From Acidobacteriota bacterium (GTDB taxonomy: Bacteria; Acidobacteriota; Thermoanaerobaculia; Multivoradales; SZUA-115), in contig JAJRVQ010000087.1 in the NCBI GenBank assembly GCA_024277255.1, positions 62,001-126,000 of the forward strand: a stretch of 64,000 nt of DNA, written 5' to 3'. The notes beneath the pieces are model-generated. The model saw only the letters and a program-made list of their open reading frames with translations, ran no database searches and was not told where the DNA came from. The position numbers and the translations under genes are program-made. Each line of letters opens with the position of its first letter. Positions within the stretch are counted from its first letter, which is position 1. Of the stretch, positions 9,561-17,803 are shown one piece after another.

Positions 9561-10745
9561 CTCCCGGATCGCCGCTTCGACCTCGTCGCGGATCTCGCGG
9601 TCGCTGTAGACGCGGTATTGGTCGATGCGGGTGAGGTGGCGGATGAAGTGGCTGGCCTCTTCCATCGGTTCGAGGGTGCCGTCGAGGTGACGCACGAGGA
9701 CCCGGCTCGAAGCCAGCCGGTGCGGATCTTTGGCCGAGTGGGAGATCAGCAGGTTGCCGGCTCCGAAACGGTGGCGGATTTCGGGCAGCAGCTCGTCGAA
9801 GCGGCGGGATTCCTCTGGCGAGAGGTGCTCGCGCGTCTCGTAGGCTACGGGGTAGTAGCCGCGGGCGACCACCGCCTTGGCGTGCAGGCTGTCGCAGGCG
9901 CGCATGGCGGTGAGCACGGAGATGTCGTCCTGCTTCATGAAGGCGACCGGGTCGCTCGGCCACCGCTCGCCCCGTTCGCGCAGCCACTGCGAAAGGTGAA
10001 GCTCCAGCACCTTGCCGGTGCCGTTGAAGTAGACCTGGGTGAACATGTAGTAGCGGGCCAGAACCAGCGCTTCGAGCGCGTGGACGCCGCCGCCTTCGAC
10101 GCCAACCCCCCAGTCGCCCGATGGGTTCTGCAACGGCACCACCGTGTCGAGAAGTCGTTCGAGGTCGAAGCTGCCGTAGCGAACCCCGCAGAAGAGGCTG
10201 TCGCGCAGCAGATAGTCCATCTTGTCGACATCGAGTTCGCCCGAGATCACCTGCGCCAGCAGCCTGCCGACCTCATCCCCTTCACCGGCCAGGAGGTCGG
10301 AGACCTGCTGTGCATCGAGGCCTTCGCCGAAGCGTGCGAACGCCGCTTCGATCTCCGGCAGAGCGAGCAGACGGCGAGTCATCTCTTCGTGGTCGATGTT
10401 GTCTTCGAACAGGTCTTCGGCGGAGTGGCTGAAGGGTGCATGGCCGATGTCGTGCAGCAGGGCGGCGGCGCGCACCAGCCGTCGCTCGAGGGCGCGAGGG
10501 TCGGTGGGCAGCAAGCCGCCGGACTTCGCCGCCAGGGTGTCGTAGACCCGGCCGGCCAGTTCCATGGCGCCGAGAACATGGCTGAACCGGCTGTGCTCGG
10601 CGCCCGGGAAGACGAGGTAGGTGAGGCCCAGCTGGTGAACGCAACGCAACCGTTGCACCGGTGCGCTGTTGATCAGGGCGGCTTCGAGTGGATCTGCGCG
10701 GACGAACCCGTGGACGGGGTCGCGGAGCGAAAGTAGAGACTGCAT
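9552..10745 (-). CDS. HD-domain phosphohydrolase (dGTPase/YwfO-like)
   Basis: This 397-residue metal-dependent phosphohydrolase belongs to the family that includes dNTP triphosphohydrolases and YwfO. Seen: the RDPVHGF N-terminal motif, the first metal ligand His in FSHVLGAMELA (His56), the HD pair in LLHDIGHAPFSHS (His98-Asp99), and the downstream Asp in LDVDKMDYLLRD. This is the complete H...HD...D set, so it should be active. Whether it cleaves dGTP or another nucleotide cannot be decided. It lies seven bases downstream of the Lon-N-like gene on the same strand and is probably co-transcribed with it. Its 3' end overlaps the convergent SRPBCC gene by nine bases. Confidence 0.9.
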   Translation of the reverse strand: MQSLLSLRDPVHGFVRADPLEAALINSAPVQRLRCVHQLGLTYLVFPGAEHSRFSHVLGAMELAGRVYDTLAAKSGGLLPTDPRALERRLVRAAALLHDIGHAPFSHSAEDLFEDNIDHEEMTRRLLALPEIEAAFARFGEGLDAQQVSDLLAGEGDEVGRLLAQVISGELDVDKMDYLLRDSLFCGVRYGSFDLERLLDTVVPLQNPSGDWGVGVEGGGVHALEALVLARYYMFTQVYFNGTGKVLELHLSQWLRERGERWPSDPVAFMKQDDISVLTAMRACDSLHAKAVVARGYYPVAYETREHLSPEESRRFDELLPEIRHRFGAGNLLISHSAKDPHRLASSRVLVRHLDGTLEPMEEASHFIRHLTRIDQYRVYSDREIRDEVEAAIRELV

Positions 10746-10752
10746 GGTGCTT

Positions 10753-11457
10753 CTAGTTGTTTCGGGGGTTGGTGGCGAGGTGGCGGAATGGGCGCAGGAA
10801 ATCCAGAGCTTCGCGGCGGCTACGCAGGATCTGGGTCAGGTGGATCGCGCGCTCCGGCAGAGGGTCATTGAGCAGCGACAGTTTGCGCAGCACCGGCAAG
10901 TCCAGCTCGGCTGCGATGCCGTTGACCAGGCGCTCGAAGGAGCGCGGATCTCCGGGCGTTTCGATACGAATCTGGCGGGACAGATCCGCCGGATCGACAG
11001 GAAAGCGCTCGCCGATCTCGTTCGCCAGCCCCTCCACCAGTTCGGTCAGGTCACGGCGCAGGGCGGCGATTCCCGGATTGCGTTCATCGAGCCACGGCTC
11101 GTTCATCGGAGCGACCCAGGCTTGGCGGTAGCAGGAGCCATCGATCTCGCGTTGTACGCGGAAGCGGAACTCGCCGTGCAGCACGATGTTGGAGCAGCCG
11201 TCCGGCAGCGGGTCCACGTTGACCAGGCGGCCCGCGGTGCCGGCGGGAAAGATATCCGGCTCAGCCAGCCGCGCGCTCAACGGTCGAGTCAGCACCATGC
11301 CGATGCGCCGTTGCGCCGGCTCCAGGGCGAGTAGATCCTCGATCAACTCGCGGTAGCGATCCTCGAAGATGTGCAGGCGCAGCAGAGTGCCGGGGAAGTG
11401 GACGACATTGGGTAGGGGAAACAGGGGAATGCGGGTTGTGGCGTCGTCGGTGGGCAT
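10753..11457 (-). CDS. Lon N-terminal (LON substrate-binding) domain protein
   Basis: This 234-residue stand-alone protein has the LON substrate-binding domain without the AAA+ and protease parts of Lon. Seen: the opening RIPLFPLPNVVHFPGTLLRLHIFEDRY pattern (in pieces: PLFPLPNVV, then LHIFE.RYREL), typical of PF02190, followed by a helical region. It may bind unfolded or regulatory substrates, but no biochemical role is settled for such proteins. The ATG at 11457 has no Shine-Dalgarno, yet a TAGTCT box lies nine bases upstream (11467-11472), so its mRNA may be leaderless. It is the first gene of a two-gene unit with the HD phosphohydrolase. Confidence 0.85.
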   Translation of the reverse strand: MPTDDATTRIPLFPLPNVVHFPGTLLRLHIFEDRYRELIEDLLALEPAQRRIGMVLTRPLSARLAEPDIFPAGTAGRLVNVDPLPDGCSNIVLHGEFRFRVQREIDGSCYRQAWVAPMNEPWLDERNPGIAALRRDLTELVEGLANEIGERFPVDPADLSRQIRIETPGDPRSFERLVNGIAAELDLPVLRKLSLLNDPLPERAIHLTQILRSRREALDFLRPFRHLATNPRNN

Positions 11458-11480
11458 CGCGGGGCAAGACTAGCAGGGTC

Positions 11481-11677
11481 GAGTCGGTCTCTCCCGCGAA
11501 GTGGCCGGGCGGCTGCGCTGCGGGAGGTTTGCCCTACGAGTCGGCTCGTTCCGGGCGCCCGCGCAACTCGGCCGGCGCCTCAGACACGCACGGGCGCTGA
11601 TCCTCCACGAGCCGATTGGTGCCCTCCACAGGACAAGTGCCCGCAGCCTTAGGCCACTTCGCGGGAGAGACCGACTC
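11481..11677. repeat. 197-bp element bounded by perfect 26-bp inverted repeats
   Basis: The left arm 11481-11506 starts GAGTCGGTCTCTCCCGCG. The right arm 11652-11677 is its exact reverse complement over 26 bases. Further inside, GGCTGCG and TCGGCTCGT recur in inverted order, so the whole unit can fold back on itself. ACGAG-TCGG-CTCGT near 11533 is a local hairpin. The 145-bp interior encodes nothing obvious. The size and ends resemble a MITE. No clear target-site duplication is visible in the flanks, so a structured RNA or an old insertion is also possible. Confidence 0.7.
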
Positions 11678-11807
11678 TAAGGTGGTGGTGTTTGAAGCCT
11701 CGCTCGCGCTTCGCGCGATCTTGCTTCGGTCCCGCTCCAGGAATCGAGACTTTGTCGCTTCGCGTCTCGTGCGAACCCGGCCGAAGGCCGGTCTCCTTGG
11801 GGTGAAT

Positions 11808-11856
11808 GGCGAAAAACGACGTTTTTTCGCCAGAGGGGGATCGGCGAGATCCCCCT
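11808..11856 (-). terminator. Tandem hairpins, probable terminator after the symporter gene
   Basis: Two adjacent hairpins lie 39 bases beyond the stop of the minus-strand symporter gene. One has 9-bp perfect arms AGGGGGATC/GATCCCCCT around GGCGA. The next has arms GGCGAAAAACG/CGTTTTTTCGCC, whose A/T runs can act as a U-tract on either strand. This arrangement suits a bidirectional rho-independent terminator, but both may instead belong to the repeat-rich gap. Confidence 0.45.
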
Positions 11857-11894
11857 AAACAACAAAGGATGAGGGTGGGGCCGCGAGGATTCAG

Positions 11895-13160
11895 CTAGGT
11901 GGCCGAGCGGACCTCAGAGTCGACATCACTCTCGCCTTCCGAGCGCGCGATAATTGCGGCACCACACGAATCGCTGAAGACGTTGACCGAGGTGCGCATC
12001 ATGTCCAGGGGGCGGTCCACGGCTAGCATGGCGCCGACGATGACGTCGACTTCGGGGCCGCGCATGCCGACGGCTTCCAGCACCAGGAAGATGATGACCA
12101 GGCCGGCCGAAGGGACGGCGGCGGCGCCGATGGAGGCGAGCAGGGCGGTGACGACGACGACGAGTTGTTGGGTCAGGGTGAGGTGGTAGCCGAGCACCTG
12201 GGAGATGAAGATGACGCCGGCGCATTCGTAGAGGGCGGTGCCGTCCATGTTGACGGTGGCTCCCATCGGCAGGACGAAGGAGGAGATCTTGTTGGAGACG
12301 CCGACCCGTTTTTCGACCGCAGTGATGGTGACCGGCAGGGTGCCCATCGAAGTGCTCGATGAGAAGGCGAGGGTGAGCGGCTCGATCATGTTCTCGAAAT
12401 GGATCCGTGGGTTGATCCGGCCGAGCAGGAGCAGCATCAGCGGCAGCACCAGGAAGAGGTGGATGGTGAGGCCGGAGGCGATGGTCACCATGTAGAGCCC
12501 CAGCGCCTTGAAGGACTCGAGGCCGGTGTTACCGACGACTCGCACGATGAGGGCGAAGACGCCGATCGGTGCCACCATGATCACCCCACGGGTCAGCTTC
12601 ATCATGGCGTCGAAGACGGCGCCGAAGAAGCTGAGGATCGTTTCGCGGGGTTTGGCCGGCAGGCTGGCGACGGCGAGGCCGAAGAGGATGCAGAAAACGA
12701 TGACCGAGATCATGTCGGCCTTGGCGGCGGCCTGGACGACGTTTTCCGGGATGAAAGAGAGAATCAGCTCCGTGGTCGAGGTGGCGGTCGAGAGAGCCGG
12801 CAGCTGCTTGCTCTCGACGTTGACCAGGTTGGCGCCGACACCCGGCTTGATCAGGTTGACCAGCATGAGGCCGACCAGTGCAGCCAGCAGGCTGGTGAGC
12901 ACGTAGTAGCCCAAGGTCTTGCTGAACAGGCGGCCGAGGCTGCGCCCACCACCGACGGAAGCCACGCCGGTGATGATCGATGCGACCACCAGGGGCACGA
13001 TGACCATTTTCAACAGCTTGATGAACAGGGTGCCGATCCATCCGATTTGGGCGGCGAGTTCGGGGCCTCCAAGTAGGCCGGCTACCGTTCCCAGGCTCAT
13101 CGCGATAAGGATCTGCCAATGCAGCTGCTTGTACCAGGCCGAGTCTGTTCTGTGATTCAT
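11895..13160 (-). CDS. Dicarboxylate/amino acid:cation symporter (DAACS, GltP/DctA type)
   Basis: This 421-residue inner-membrane secondary transporter takes up acidic amino acids or C4-dicarboxylates with Na+ or H+. Seen: eight or so hydrophobic segments, the serine-rich re-entrant loop SSSTSMGTLPVT, the family signature PMGATVNMDGTALYE, and the second re-entrant loop GAAAVPSAG followed by VDRPLDMMRTSVNVFSD, which carries the substrate- and ion-binding Asp, Arg and Asn residues. I chose the ATG at 13160. Upstream are TTGCGA (13191-13196), a 17-bp spacer, TACCGT (13168-13173) and only seven bases to the start, which suggests a leaderless mRNA. A longer N terminus is open but has no family support. 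Confidence 0.93.
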   Translation of the reverse strand: MNHRTDSAWYKQLHWQILIAMSLGTVAGLLGGPELAAQIGWIGTLFIKLLKMVIVPLVVASIITGVASVGGGRSLGRLFSKTLGYYVLTSLLAALVGLMLVNLIKPGVGANLVNVESKQLPALSTATSTTELILSFIPENVVQAAAKADMISVIVFCILFGLAVASLPAKPRETILSFFGAVFDAMMKLTRGVIMVAPIGVFALIVRVVGNTGLESFKALGLYMVTIASGLTIHLFLVLPLMLLLLGRINPRIHFENMIEPLTLAFSSSTSMGTLPVTITAVEKRVGVSNKISSFVLPMGATVNMDGTALYECAGVIFISQVLGYHLTLTQQLVVVVTALLASIGAAAVPSAGLVIIFLVLEAVGMRGPEVDVIVGAMLAVDRPLDMMRTSVNVFSDSCGAAIIARSEGESDVDSEVRSAT

Positions 13161-13167
13161 GACAGGC

Positions 13168-13196
13168 ACGGTAAAGCAACCGGCGCACCGTCGCAA
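13168..13196 (-). promoter_or_regulatory. Promoter of the DAACS symporter gene, leaderless type
   Basis: On the minus strand TTGCGA and TACCGT are 17 bases apart, and the ATG follows seven bases after the -10 box with no Shine-Dalgarno. The transcript would start at or next to the start codon. Confidence 0.5.
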
Positions 13197-13220
13197 GCCG
13201 CGAGGCGGCTCGCAATGGCA

Positions 13221-13955
13221 TCAGCGCATGGCGCCGGACAGGGCTTCTGAAAAGGTGGCGGCTTGGGCGAGGAGAATCGCGCAGAAAAAAAGGCCGGCGG
13301 TCAGTGCCAACCGTCGATAGCGTTGCGGTAACCAGCGCGCGCTCAGCAACAGCAGGATCGAGGCGGCCATGGTGGCCCCGAGGCCGACTTGCCAGAGGAC
13401 GACGCGCAGCGGGTTGGGCAGGGAGAGGAAGTAGAGCGGGACCGCCAGAGCGGCCGCCGGGCTCCATATCGGCGGTCGCCGGACCCAGAGGTCTCCGGCG
13501 GCGAGAGCGATGACGGATCGCGCGAGCACGGCCGGCCAGACGAGCAGCGGCTCTCCCAGAGGTCCCTGCCCGATACGGAGCACCTCTCCGGCAAGACCGA
13601 AACTCAGCAGGAGCGGAAGGGCGCCGGCGGAGGCGAGCCGCCATCCGATCTTCCCCAGCCGTTGCCCGGCGAAGAGCACCAGAAGGTCGATGGCCAGAGT
13701 GGCGAGGAATAGAACTGTCAGCAGGCGGCTGAAACCGTTGCCCCGAGGCAAAGTCGCCAAGCCGCCGGCGATGGCGCGGTCCGGGTAGAGCGTCAGGTGG
13801 GTGAGGAAGGCCAGAGCGGCTGCGATGAGTAGCGGTAGGGCCGCCAGCCGCCATCGCTGCTGGGCTTGCGACGATCGCCCGGCGAGCCGCCAAGGTGCGG
13901 TCACGTGACCGCCCCAAACAACAAGGCCGCAGAGGATCAGGACCGCGTCCACCAT
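13221..13955 (-). CDS. Hypothetical polytopic membrane protein
   Basis: This 244-residue protein has about seven hydrophobic segments (for example VDAVLILCGLVVWGG, LPLLIAAALAFLTHL, LLTVLFLATLAIDLLVLF, LPLLLSFGLAG, MAASILLLLSA, LTAGLFFCAILLA) separated by short basic loops. I recognise no family, and no catalytic motif is visible. It starts nine bases after folK on the same strand and so is probably co-transcribed with it. The symporter gene follows after 60 bases. There is no signal peptide other than the first membrane helix. Function unknown. Confidence 0.7.
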   Translation of the reverse strand: MVDAVLILCGLVVWGGHVTAPWRLAGRSSQAQQRWRLAALPLLIAAALAFLTHLTLYPDRAIAGGLATLPRGNGFSRLLTVLFLATLAIDLLVLFAGQRLGKIGWRLASAGALPLLLSFGLAGEVLRIGQGPLGEPLLVWPAVLARSVIALAAGDLWVRRPPIWSPAAALAVPLYFLSLPNPLRVVLWQVGLGATMAASILLLLSARWLPQRYRRLALTAGLFFCAILLAQAATFSEALSGAMR

Positions 13956-13964
13956 CCGGCGATT

Positions 13965-14477
13965 CTACGCTGGCGGTGGGTTGGCAGGGGCGGTAAGCGG
14001 CCAGTCGAGCTTCTCGACCTCCCCATCCTGGCCGACCGAGTGGAGCAGTTCGGCGACGGTTCGTTCATCCGGCGGCAGCCGCCACTCTGGGTGAAGCTCC
14101 GCTAGCGGGGCGAGGACGAAGCGCCGCAGCCGCAGCCGCGGGTGGGGCAGGGTCAGCTCAGCGCTGTCGCAAGAGTGCTTGCCGAAGACCAGTAGATCGA
14201 TATCCAGGGGGCGTGGTGCCCAGCGCTGGGCCAGGCGGCGGCCTGCGTCCAGTTCGAGCCTCTTGGCGATGGCCAGGAGCGCGGTCGGTGGCAGGGTGGT
14301 GATTCCGCTGACCACCGTGTTGAGGAAGTCGGGTTGCGGAAGCGGAGAGTGGGCTTTGGAACGATAGAGGGCGGCTACCCGGAGCGGCCCCAGAGCGAGG
14401 GTGAGCTTCTCGACCGCGCTGCGCAGAGTCTCTTCGGCAGCGCCGAGGTTGGCTCCCAGCCCCAGCGCGAATCGGCT
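13965..14477 (-). CDS. folK: 2-amino-4-hydroxy-6-hydroxymethyldihydropteridine pyrophosphokinase, start codon not conventional
   Basis: FolK transfers pyrophosphate from ATP to hydroxymethyldihydropterin in folate synthesis. Seen: the N-terminal RFALGLGANLG strand-loop, the pterin/ATP site region PQPDFLNTVV, and the signature RWAPRPLDIDLL with its catalytic Asp pair, then LPHPRLRLRRFVLAPLAEL. The full domain is present in one frame from about 14477. However, between the stop in this frame (upstream of 14530) and the conserved domain there is no ATG, GTG or TTG. The first GTG (14315) would delete the N-terminal third, and a CTG occurs within the first strand. The gene follows the FYDLN gene at its stop codon, so translation may be coupled. 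The start boundary given is an estimate. Confidence 0.78.
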   Translation of the reverse strand, partial: SRFALGLGANLGAAEETLRSAVEKLTLALGPLRVAALYRSKAHSPLPQPDFLNTVVSGITTLPPTALLAIAKRLELDAGRRLAQRWAPRPLDIDLLVFGKHSCDSAELTLPHPRLRLRRFVLAPLAELHPEWRLPPDERTVAELLHSVGQDGEVEKLDWPLTAPANPPPA

Positions 14478-14484
14478 CTCGCTT

Positions 14485-14637
14485 CTATGCGTCGTCCTTG
14501 TCGTCGTCCTCGTCCTCTTTTGTCACCTCGGCTTGTTCGATGACCCCGCATTTCGGGCATACCGGCTCAGGCTTGCCGAGGTCATAGAACTTCATGCCGC
14601 AGGTTTCGCACTCATGTTTCTTACCGAGATCAGCCAT
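14485..14637 (-). CDS. FYDLN acid domain zinc-ribbon protein (TIGR02300-like)
   Basis: This small protein of 50 residues opens [20 protein letters not shown], has two CxxC knuckles (CETC and CPKC) that should bind zinc, the FYDL motif that names the family, and a strongly acidic tail ([10 protein letters not shown]). The function of the family is unknown. Start: ATG 14637 is preceded by AGGAG ten bases upstream. The stop is immediately followed by the folK coding region in another frame. It is the first gene of a minus-strand run FYDLN, folK, membrane protein. Confidence 0.85.
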   Translation of the reverse strand: MADLGKKHECETCGMKFYDLGKPEPVCPKCGVIEQAEVTKEDEDDDKDDA

Positions 14638-14831
14638 CGTAGTTATGCTCCTGGTTGGACCGGATCCGAGAACCTCGAAGAATGCCTTGAAAAGGCGTCG
14701 AAATCTTCTCAGAGGGTCGGGAACGTAGCACCGGCCTCGGGGGCTGTCAACGTTGGCGAACTCAGAAAGCTCCACACTTCTTCGTCGAGACCGGTGGAGC
14801 ACTGGCGCCAGGCCGGGCTTTGCGGTAAAAC

Positions 14832-15608
14832 ATGCGGACCATGACGCCTTTGAGGAACCGCCAGCGCAACCGGTGGATCGCCTTCGCCAAGCCTCGGCCG
14901 CGAGCCCGGCTGAGATTGTTTTGCTTTCCCTTCGCCGGTGGCGGCGCCACCGCCTACCGTCAGTGGAGCGACCAGCTGCCGGAGACGATCGAGGTGATGC
15001 CGGTGGAGCTTCCGGGGCGGGCGAGCCGGTTTCAGGAGAAGCCCTTTCGTCGCTTGGATCCATTGCTCGATGGCTTGGTCGAAGGGCTGACGCCTGAACT
15101 CGACCGGCCCTTTGCCTTCTTTGGCCACTCGATGGGTGCGTTGATCGGTTTTGAGTTGGCTCGCCGGCTGCGCAAGGGAGGTCTACCGTCGCCTCAGTGG
15201 CTCTTCGTGTCGGCGCGGCGGGCGCCGCAGTTACCGCCCACGGACGACGACATCTACTATGACCTTCCCGAGGCGGAGTTCATCGCCAAGCTGCGCGAGC
15301 TCAATGGGACTCCCGAGGAGGTGCTGGCCCATCCCGAGTTGATGCAGATGATGCTACCCCTGCTGCGCGCGGACTTCGAGCTCAACGAGACTCTGAGCTA
15401 CCGCGAGGAGGCCGCGCTCGACTGCCCGATCTCGGCCTTCGGCGGTCTGGCGGATGTCGAAGTGCCGCGAGAGGATCTGGAGAGTTGGGGTGTCCACAGC
15501 AACTCCGGCTTCAAACTGAGGATGCTGGAAGGGGACCACTTTTTTCTCGGGCAGGCCGGCATCGGTCTTTTCCGTGCCCTGCACGAGGATCTCGCCACCA
15601 TTCTCTGA
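14832..15608 (+). CDS. Type II thioesterase (GrsT/SrfAD-like)
   Basis: This 258-residue alpha/beta hydrolase belongs to the type II thioesterases that remove wrong acyl groups from carrier proteins of NRPS/PKS systems. Seen: [17 protein letters not shown] at the oxyanion-hole region (in order CFPFAGGGA, then YRQW), the nucleophile elbow FFGHSMGAL (Ser100), the acid in the GGLADVEVP segment, and the catalytic His in EGDHFFL. The triad is complete. No carrier-protein, NRPS or PKS gene lies in this window, so its partner is elsewhere or it acts in general acyl metabolism. An alternative start is ATG 14841: a TAAAAC box at 14826-14831 stands nine bases before it, which would fit a leaderless transcript. 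Confidence 0.88.
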   Translation: MRTMTPLRNRQRNRWIAFAKPRPRARLRLFCFPFAGGGATAYRQWSDQLPETIEVMPVELPGRASRFQEKPFRRLDPLLDGLVEGLTPELDRPFAFFGHSMGALIGFELARRLRKGGLPSPQWLFVSARRAPQLPPTDDDIYYDLPEAEFIAKLRELNGTPEEVLAHPELMQMMLPLLRADFELNETLSYREEAALDCPISAFGGLADVEVPREDLESWGVHSNSGFKLRMLEGDHFFLGQAGIGLFRALHEDLATIL

Positions 15609-15743
15609 ATACGGCGTCGCCGAACTCCACGCGATGCCGGGTGGTGTTGCGCGGGATCGAGTGTGACGGTAGGATTCCGGTTTCCCCGCTCCAGCCTCCT
15701 GGCACAGTCCGTGCTAGATCTCTCGCGTGGAGGTCCGCTCACA

Positions 15744-16487
15744 GTGAAGAAACAACACCGCTCCACGTTACTCCTCGTCGTTGCTCTGCTCGGCGTGGTT
15801 GGGATCTTTCTACCGGCTGCGGCGGCTGCCGATACCGTCACCACCATCGATCCCCGAGCGGAAGGGCTGTCCTCTCCCGAGAAGGTTGAAGTGTTGCTCA
15901 ATCGGGTCAAGAGTGAGCAGGAGAAGATCGAGACCCTCGCCGCCAAGTTTGTGCAGGTGCAGGAGAGTGAGTTCCTGGTCGAGCCCGAAGAATCGCGGGG
16001 CCGCTTCTACTACGCAGCGCCCAGTGACGTGCGGTGGGAGTATCAGAGCCCTGATCCGATCACCGTCCTGATTAATGAAGGGACGATGACGTCGTGGTAC
16101 CGCGATCTTGGCAGGGCCGACAAACTTCAAGTTGGCGAGAAGTCAGCGCGTGTTCTCAAGTACATGGGGGCCGGAGGGAACATGGCGGCGCTCGAGGAGT
16201 ACTTCGATATCGCCGCCGCCTTCCCGGACGATGCCAGTCTGCCGTACCGGCTGGAGTTGACGCCGCGTTACGAGAGGATCGCCAAACGGCTGCGTTCGAT
16301 CACCATTTGGATTGACCCCGAGCGGTTTCTTCCGCAGCGGCTGCTGTACGAAGACGGTGACGGCGATGTCACCGATCTCCGATTTGACGAACTCGTGGTC
16401 AACGCGGAGATCTCCGCCGATCGCTTCAGACTCGATCTGCCGGCGGATGTCGAAGTCAAGGTAGTGGACCTCGAATCCTCCAAGTAG
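15744..16487 (+). CDS. LolA-like outer-membrane lipoprotein carrier protein
   Basis: This is a 247-residue exported protein with a LolA/LolB-type fold, expected to carry lipoproteins or other lipids across the periplasm. Seen: a basic n-region and hydrophobic stretch LLLVVALLGVVGIFLPAAAAAD, typical of a signal peptide, then the LolA pattern of an N-terminal helix (VEVLLNRVKSEQEKIETLAAKFVQVQES in pieces), a GRFYYAAPSDVRWEYQSPDP strand block, and later paired strands ending FRLDLPADVEV. Start: GTG 15744, because GGAGG precedes it and the signal peptide begins there; the upstream in-frame extension is not family-like. It lies 27 bases before tgt on the same strand. Confidence 0.85.
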   Translation: MKKQHRSTLLLVVALLGVVGIFLPAAAAADTVTTIDPRAEGLSSPEKVEVLLNRVKSEQEKIETLAAKFVQVQESEFLVEPEESRGRFYYAAPSDVRWEYQSPDPITVLINEGTMTSWYRDLGRADKLQVGEKSARVLKYMGAGGNMAALEEYFDIAAAFPDDASLPYRLELTPRYERIAKRLRSITIWIDPERFLPQRLLYEDGDGDVTDLRFDELVVNAEISADRFRLDLPADVEVKVVDLESSK

Positions 16488-16514
16488 CCGAGCGATTCGC
16501 ACCGAGTACCAGCG

Positions 16515-17630
16515 ATGAGCTTGGCCTTCGAAATCCTCGCTAGGGATGGTGCGGCTCGGCGAGGACGGCTGACCACCGCGCACGGGGTGATCGAGACACC
16601 GGCCTTCATGCCGGTGGGGACCCTGGGAGCGGTCAAGGGGATGGGGCCCGAGGAGTTGGAGGCGGCCGGTGGTCCGATCATGCTGGCCAACCTCTACCAC
16701 CTGACTCTACGGCCGGGGATCGACCGCATCGAGCGACTGGGGGGGCTGCACGAGTTCACCGGCTGGCGGCGGCCGATGATTACCGATAGCGGCGGGTATC
16801 AGGTGTTCAGTTTGGCCTCGCTGCGCGAGATCGACGGTGGGGGTGTTACCTTCCGTAGCCATCTCGACGGCTCGCCCCTGCGCTTTACGCCGGAAGGGGT
16901 GGTGGAGGCGCAGCGGCGTCTGGGCGTCGACATCGCCATGGTGCTGGACGAGTGCCCGCCGTGGCCGGTGAGCGAGGAGGAGGCGGAGAAGTCGCTCGAC
17001 CTGACCCTGGGATGGGCACGGCGTGCGCGGCAGGCGTGGCGGGACCGGCCAGGGCATGGTCTCTTCGGCATCGCTCAGGGCAGTGTCTACCCTCGGCTTC
17101 GCCATCGCGCCGCGGCCGAATTGAGCGAACTCGACTTCGCCGGGTATGCGATCGGCGGGGTCAGCGTCGGCGAGTCGCAAGAGCCTCGCCGCCAGGCGGT
17201 CGAGTGGACGGCTCCGGCGCTGCCGAGCGCCAAGCCCCGGTACCTGATGGGAGTCGGCTATCCGGAGGACATCCTGCACGCTGTCCAGCACGGGGTCGAT
17301 CTCTTCGATTGCGTCCTTCCGGCGCGCAACGCCCGCCACGGAGGGCTGTTCACCCGCCACGGGGTGATGCGGATCAAGAACGTGCGCTATCGCGAGGATC
17401 CGCGGCCGATCGAAGAGGGCTGCCGATGTCCTGCTTGCCGCCGGGTCAGTCGCGCATTTATGCATCATCTGATGAAGACGGGAGAGGTGACCGGCAAGGT
17501 TTTGGCGACACTTCACAACCTGCGCTACTACCTTGACTTCATGCGGGATCTGAGACAATCTATTGGGTCTGGCGTGCTAAACAAATTCGTCTCCGGACAC
17601 CTGGCGCGCAAGTGCGACGAGGGCCAGTGA
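16515..17630 (+). CDS. tgt: Queuine/preQ1 tRNA-guanine transglycosylase
   Basis: Tgt exchanges guanine-34 of GUN-anticodon tRNAs for preQ1, the first tRNA-bound step of queuosine synthesis. Seen: ITDSGGYQVFSL with the catalytic Asp, the GVSVGES substrate loop, YLMGVGYPEDIL, the nucleophile region FDCVLPARNARHG, and the zinc site CRCPACRR with a His about 25 residues on (in FMHHL). The length of 371 is normal for bacterial Tgt. In many bacteria tgt, yajC, secD and secF are adjacent, exactly as here. Confidence 0.96.
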   Translation: MSLAFEILARDGAARRGRLTTAHGVIETPAFMPVGTLGAVKGMGPEELEAAGGPIMLANLYHLTLRPGIDRIERLGGLHEFTGWRRPMITDSGGYQVFSLASLREIDGGGVTFRSHLDGSPLRFTPEGVVEAQRRLGVDIAMVLDECPPWPVSEEEAEKSLDLTLGWARRARQAWRDRPGHGLFGIAQGSVYPRLRHRAAAELSELDFAGYAIGGVSVGESQEPRRQAVEWTAPALPSAKPRYLMGVGYPEDILHAVQHGVDLFDCVLPARNARHGGLFTRHGVMRIKNVRYREDPRPIEEGCRCPACRRVSRAFMHHLMKTGEVTGKVLATLHNLRYYLDFMRDLRQSIGSGVLNKFVSGHLARKCDEGQ

Positions 17631-17803
17631 GATTCCCGCGCGAACAACTGCGAAGCGCGTCACCGCTCGCCAAGTCATAGCTTGCCACGTCACCGTTTGT
17701 TGACATGATCCCCCGCCGAGCGCAGCCCGACTCGGGTCCATACGCAACTTGGGCCTGGAGGAGGAAAGGTGCGGATGGGCCGGGAGTCTAACGAGGAACT
17801 TTG

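Larger units (their letters stand above)
11458..11894. other. Palindrome-rich non-coding gap
   Basis: These 437 bases between two minus-strand genes hold no supported ORF but an unusual density of inverted repeats: the 26-bp pair at 11481/11652, CGAGAC...GTCTCG at 11745-11769, CCGGCC-gaa-GGCCGG at 11777-11791, a hairpin with poly-A/poly-T arms at 11808-11831, and AGGGGGATC-ggcga-GATCCCCCT at 11834-11856. The last two could end transcription of the symporter gene. The rest looks like a mobile or repetitive element, or a structured RNA. Confidence 0.75.

Noticed and set aside
17700..17728. Promoter for yajC with TTGACA
   Set aside because: The -35 box is perfect, but no TANNNT lies 16-18 bases downstream, so it is not listed as a promoter.
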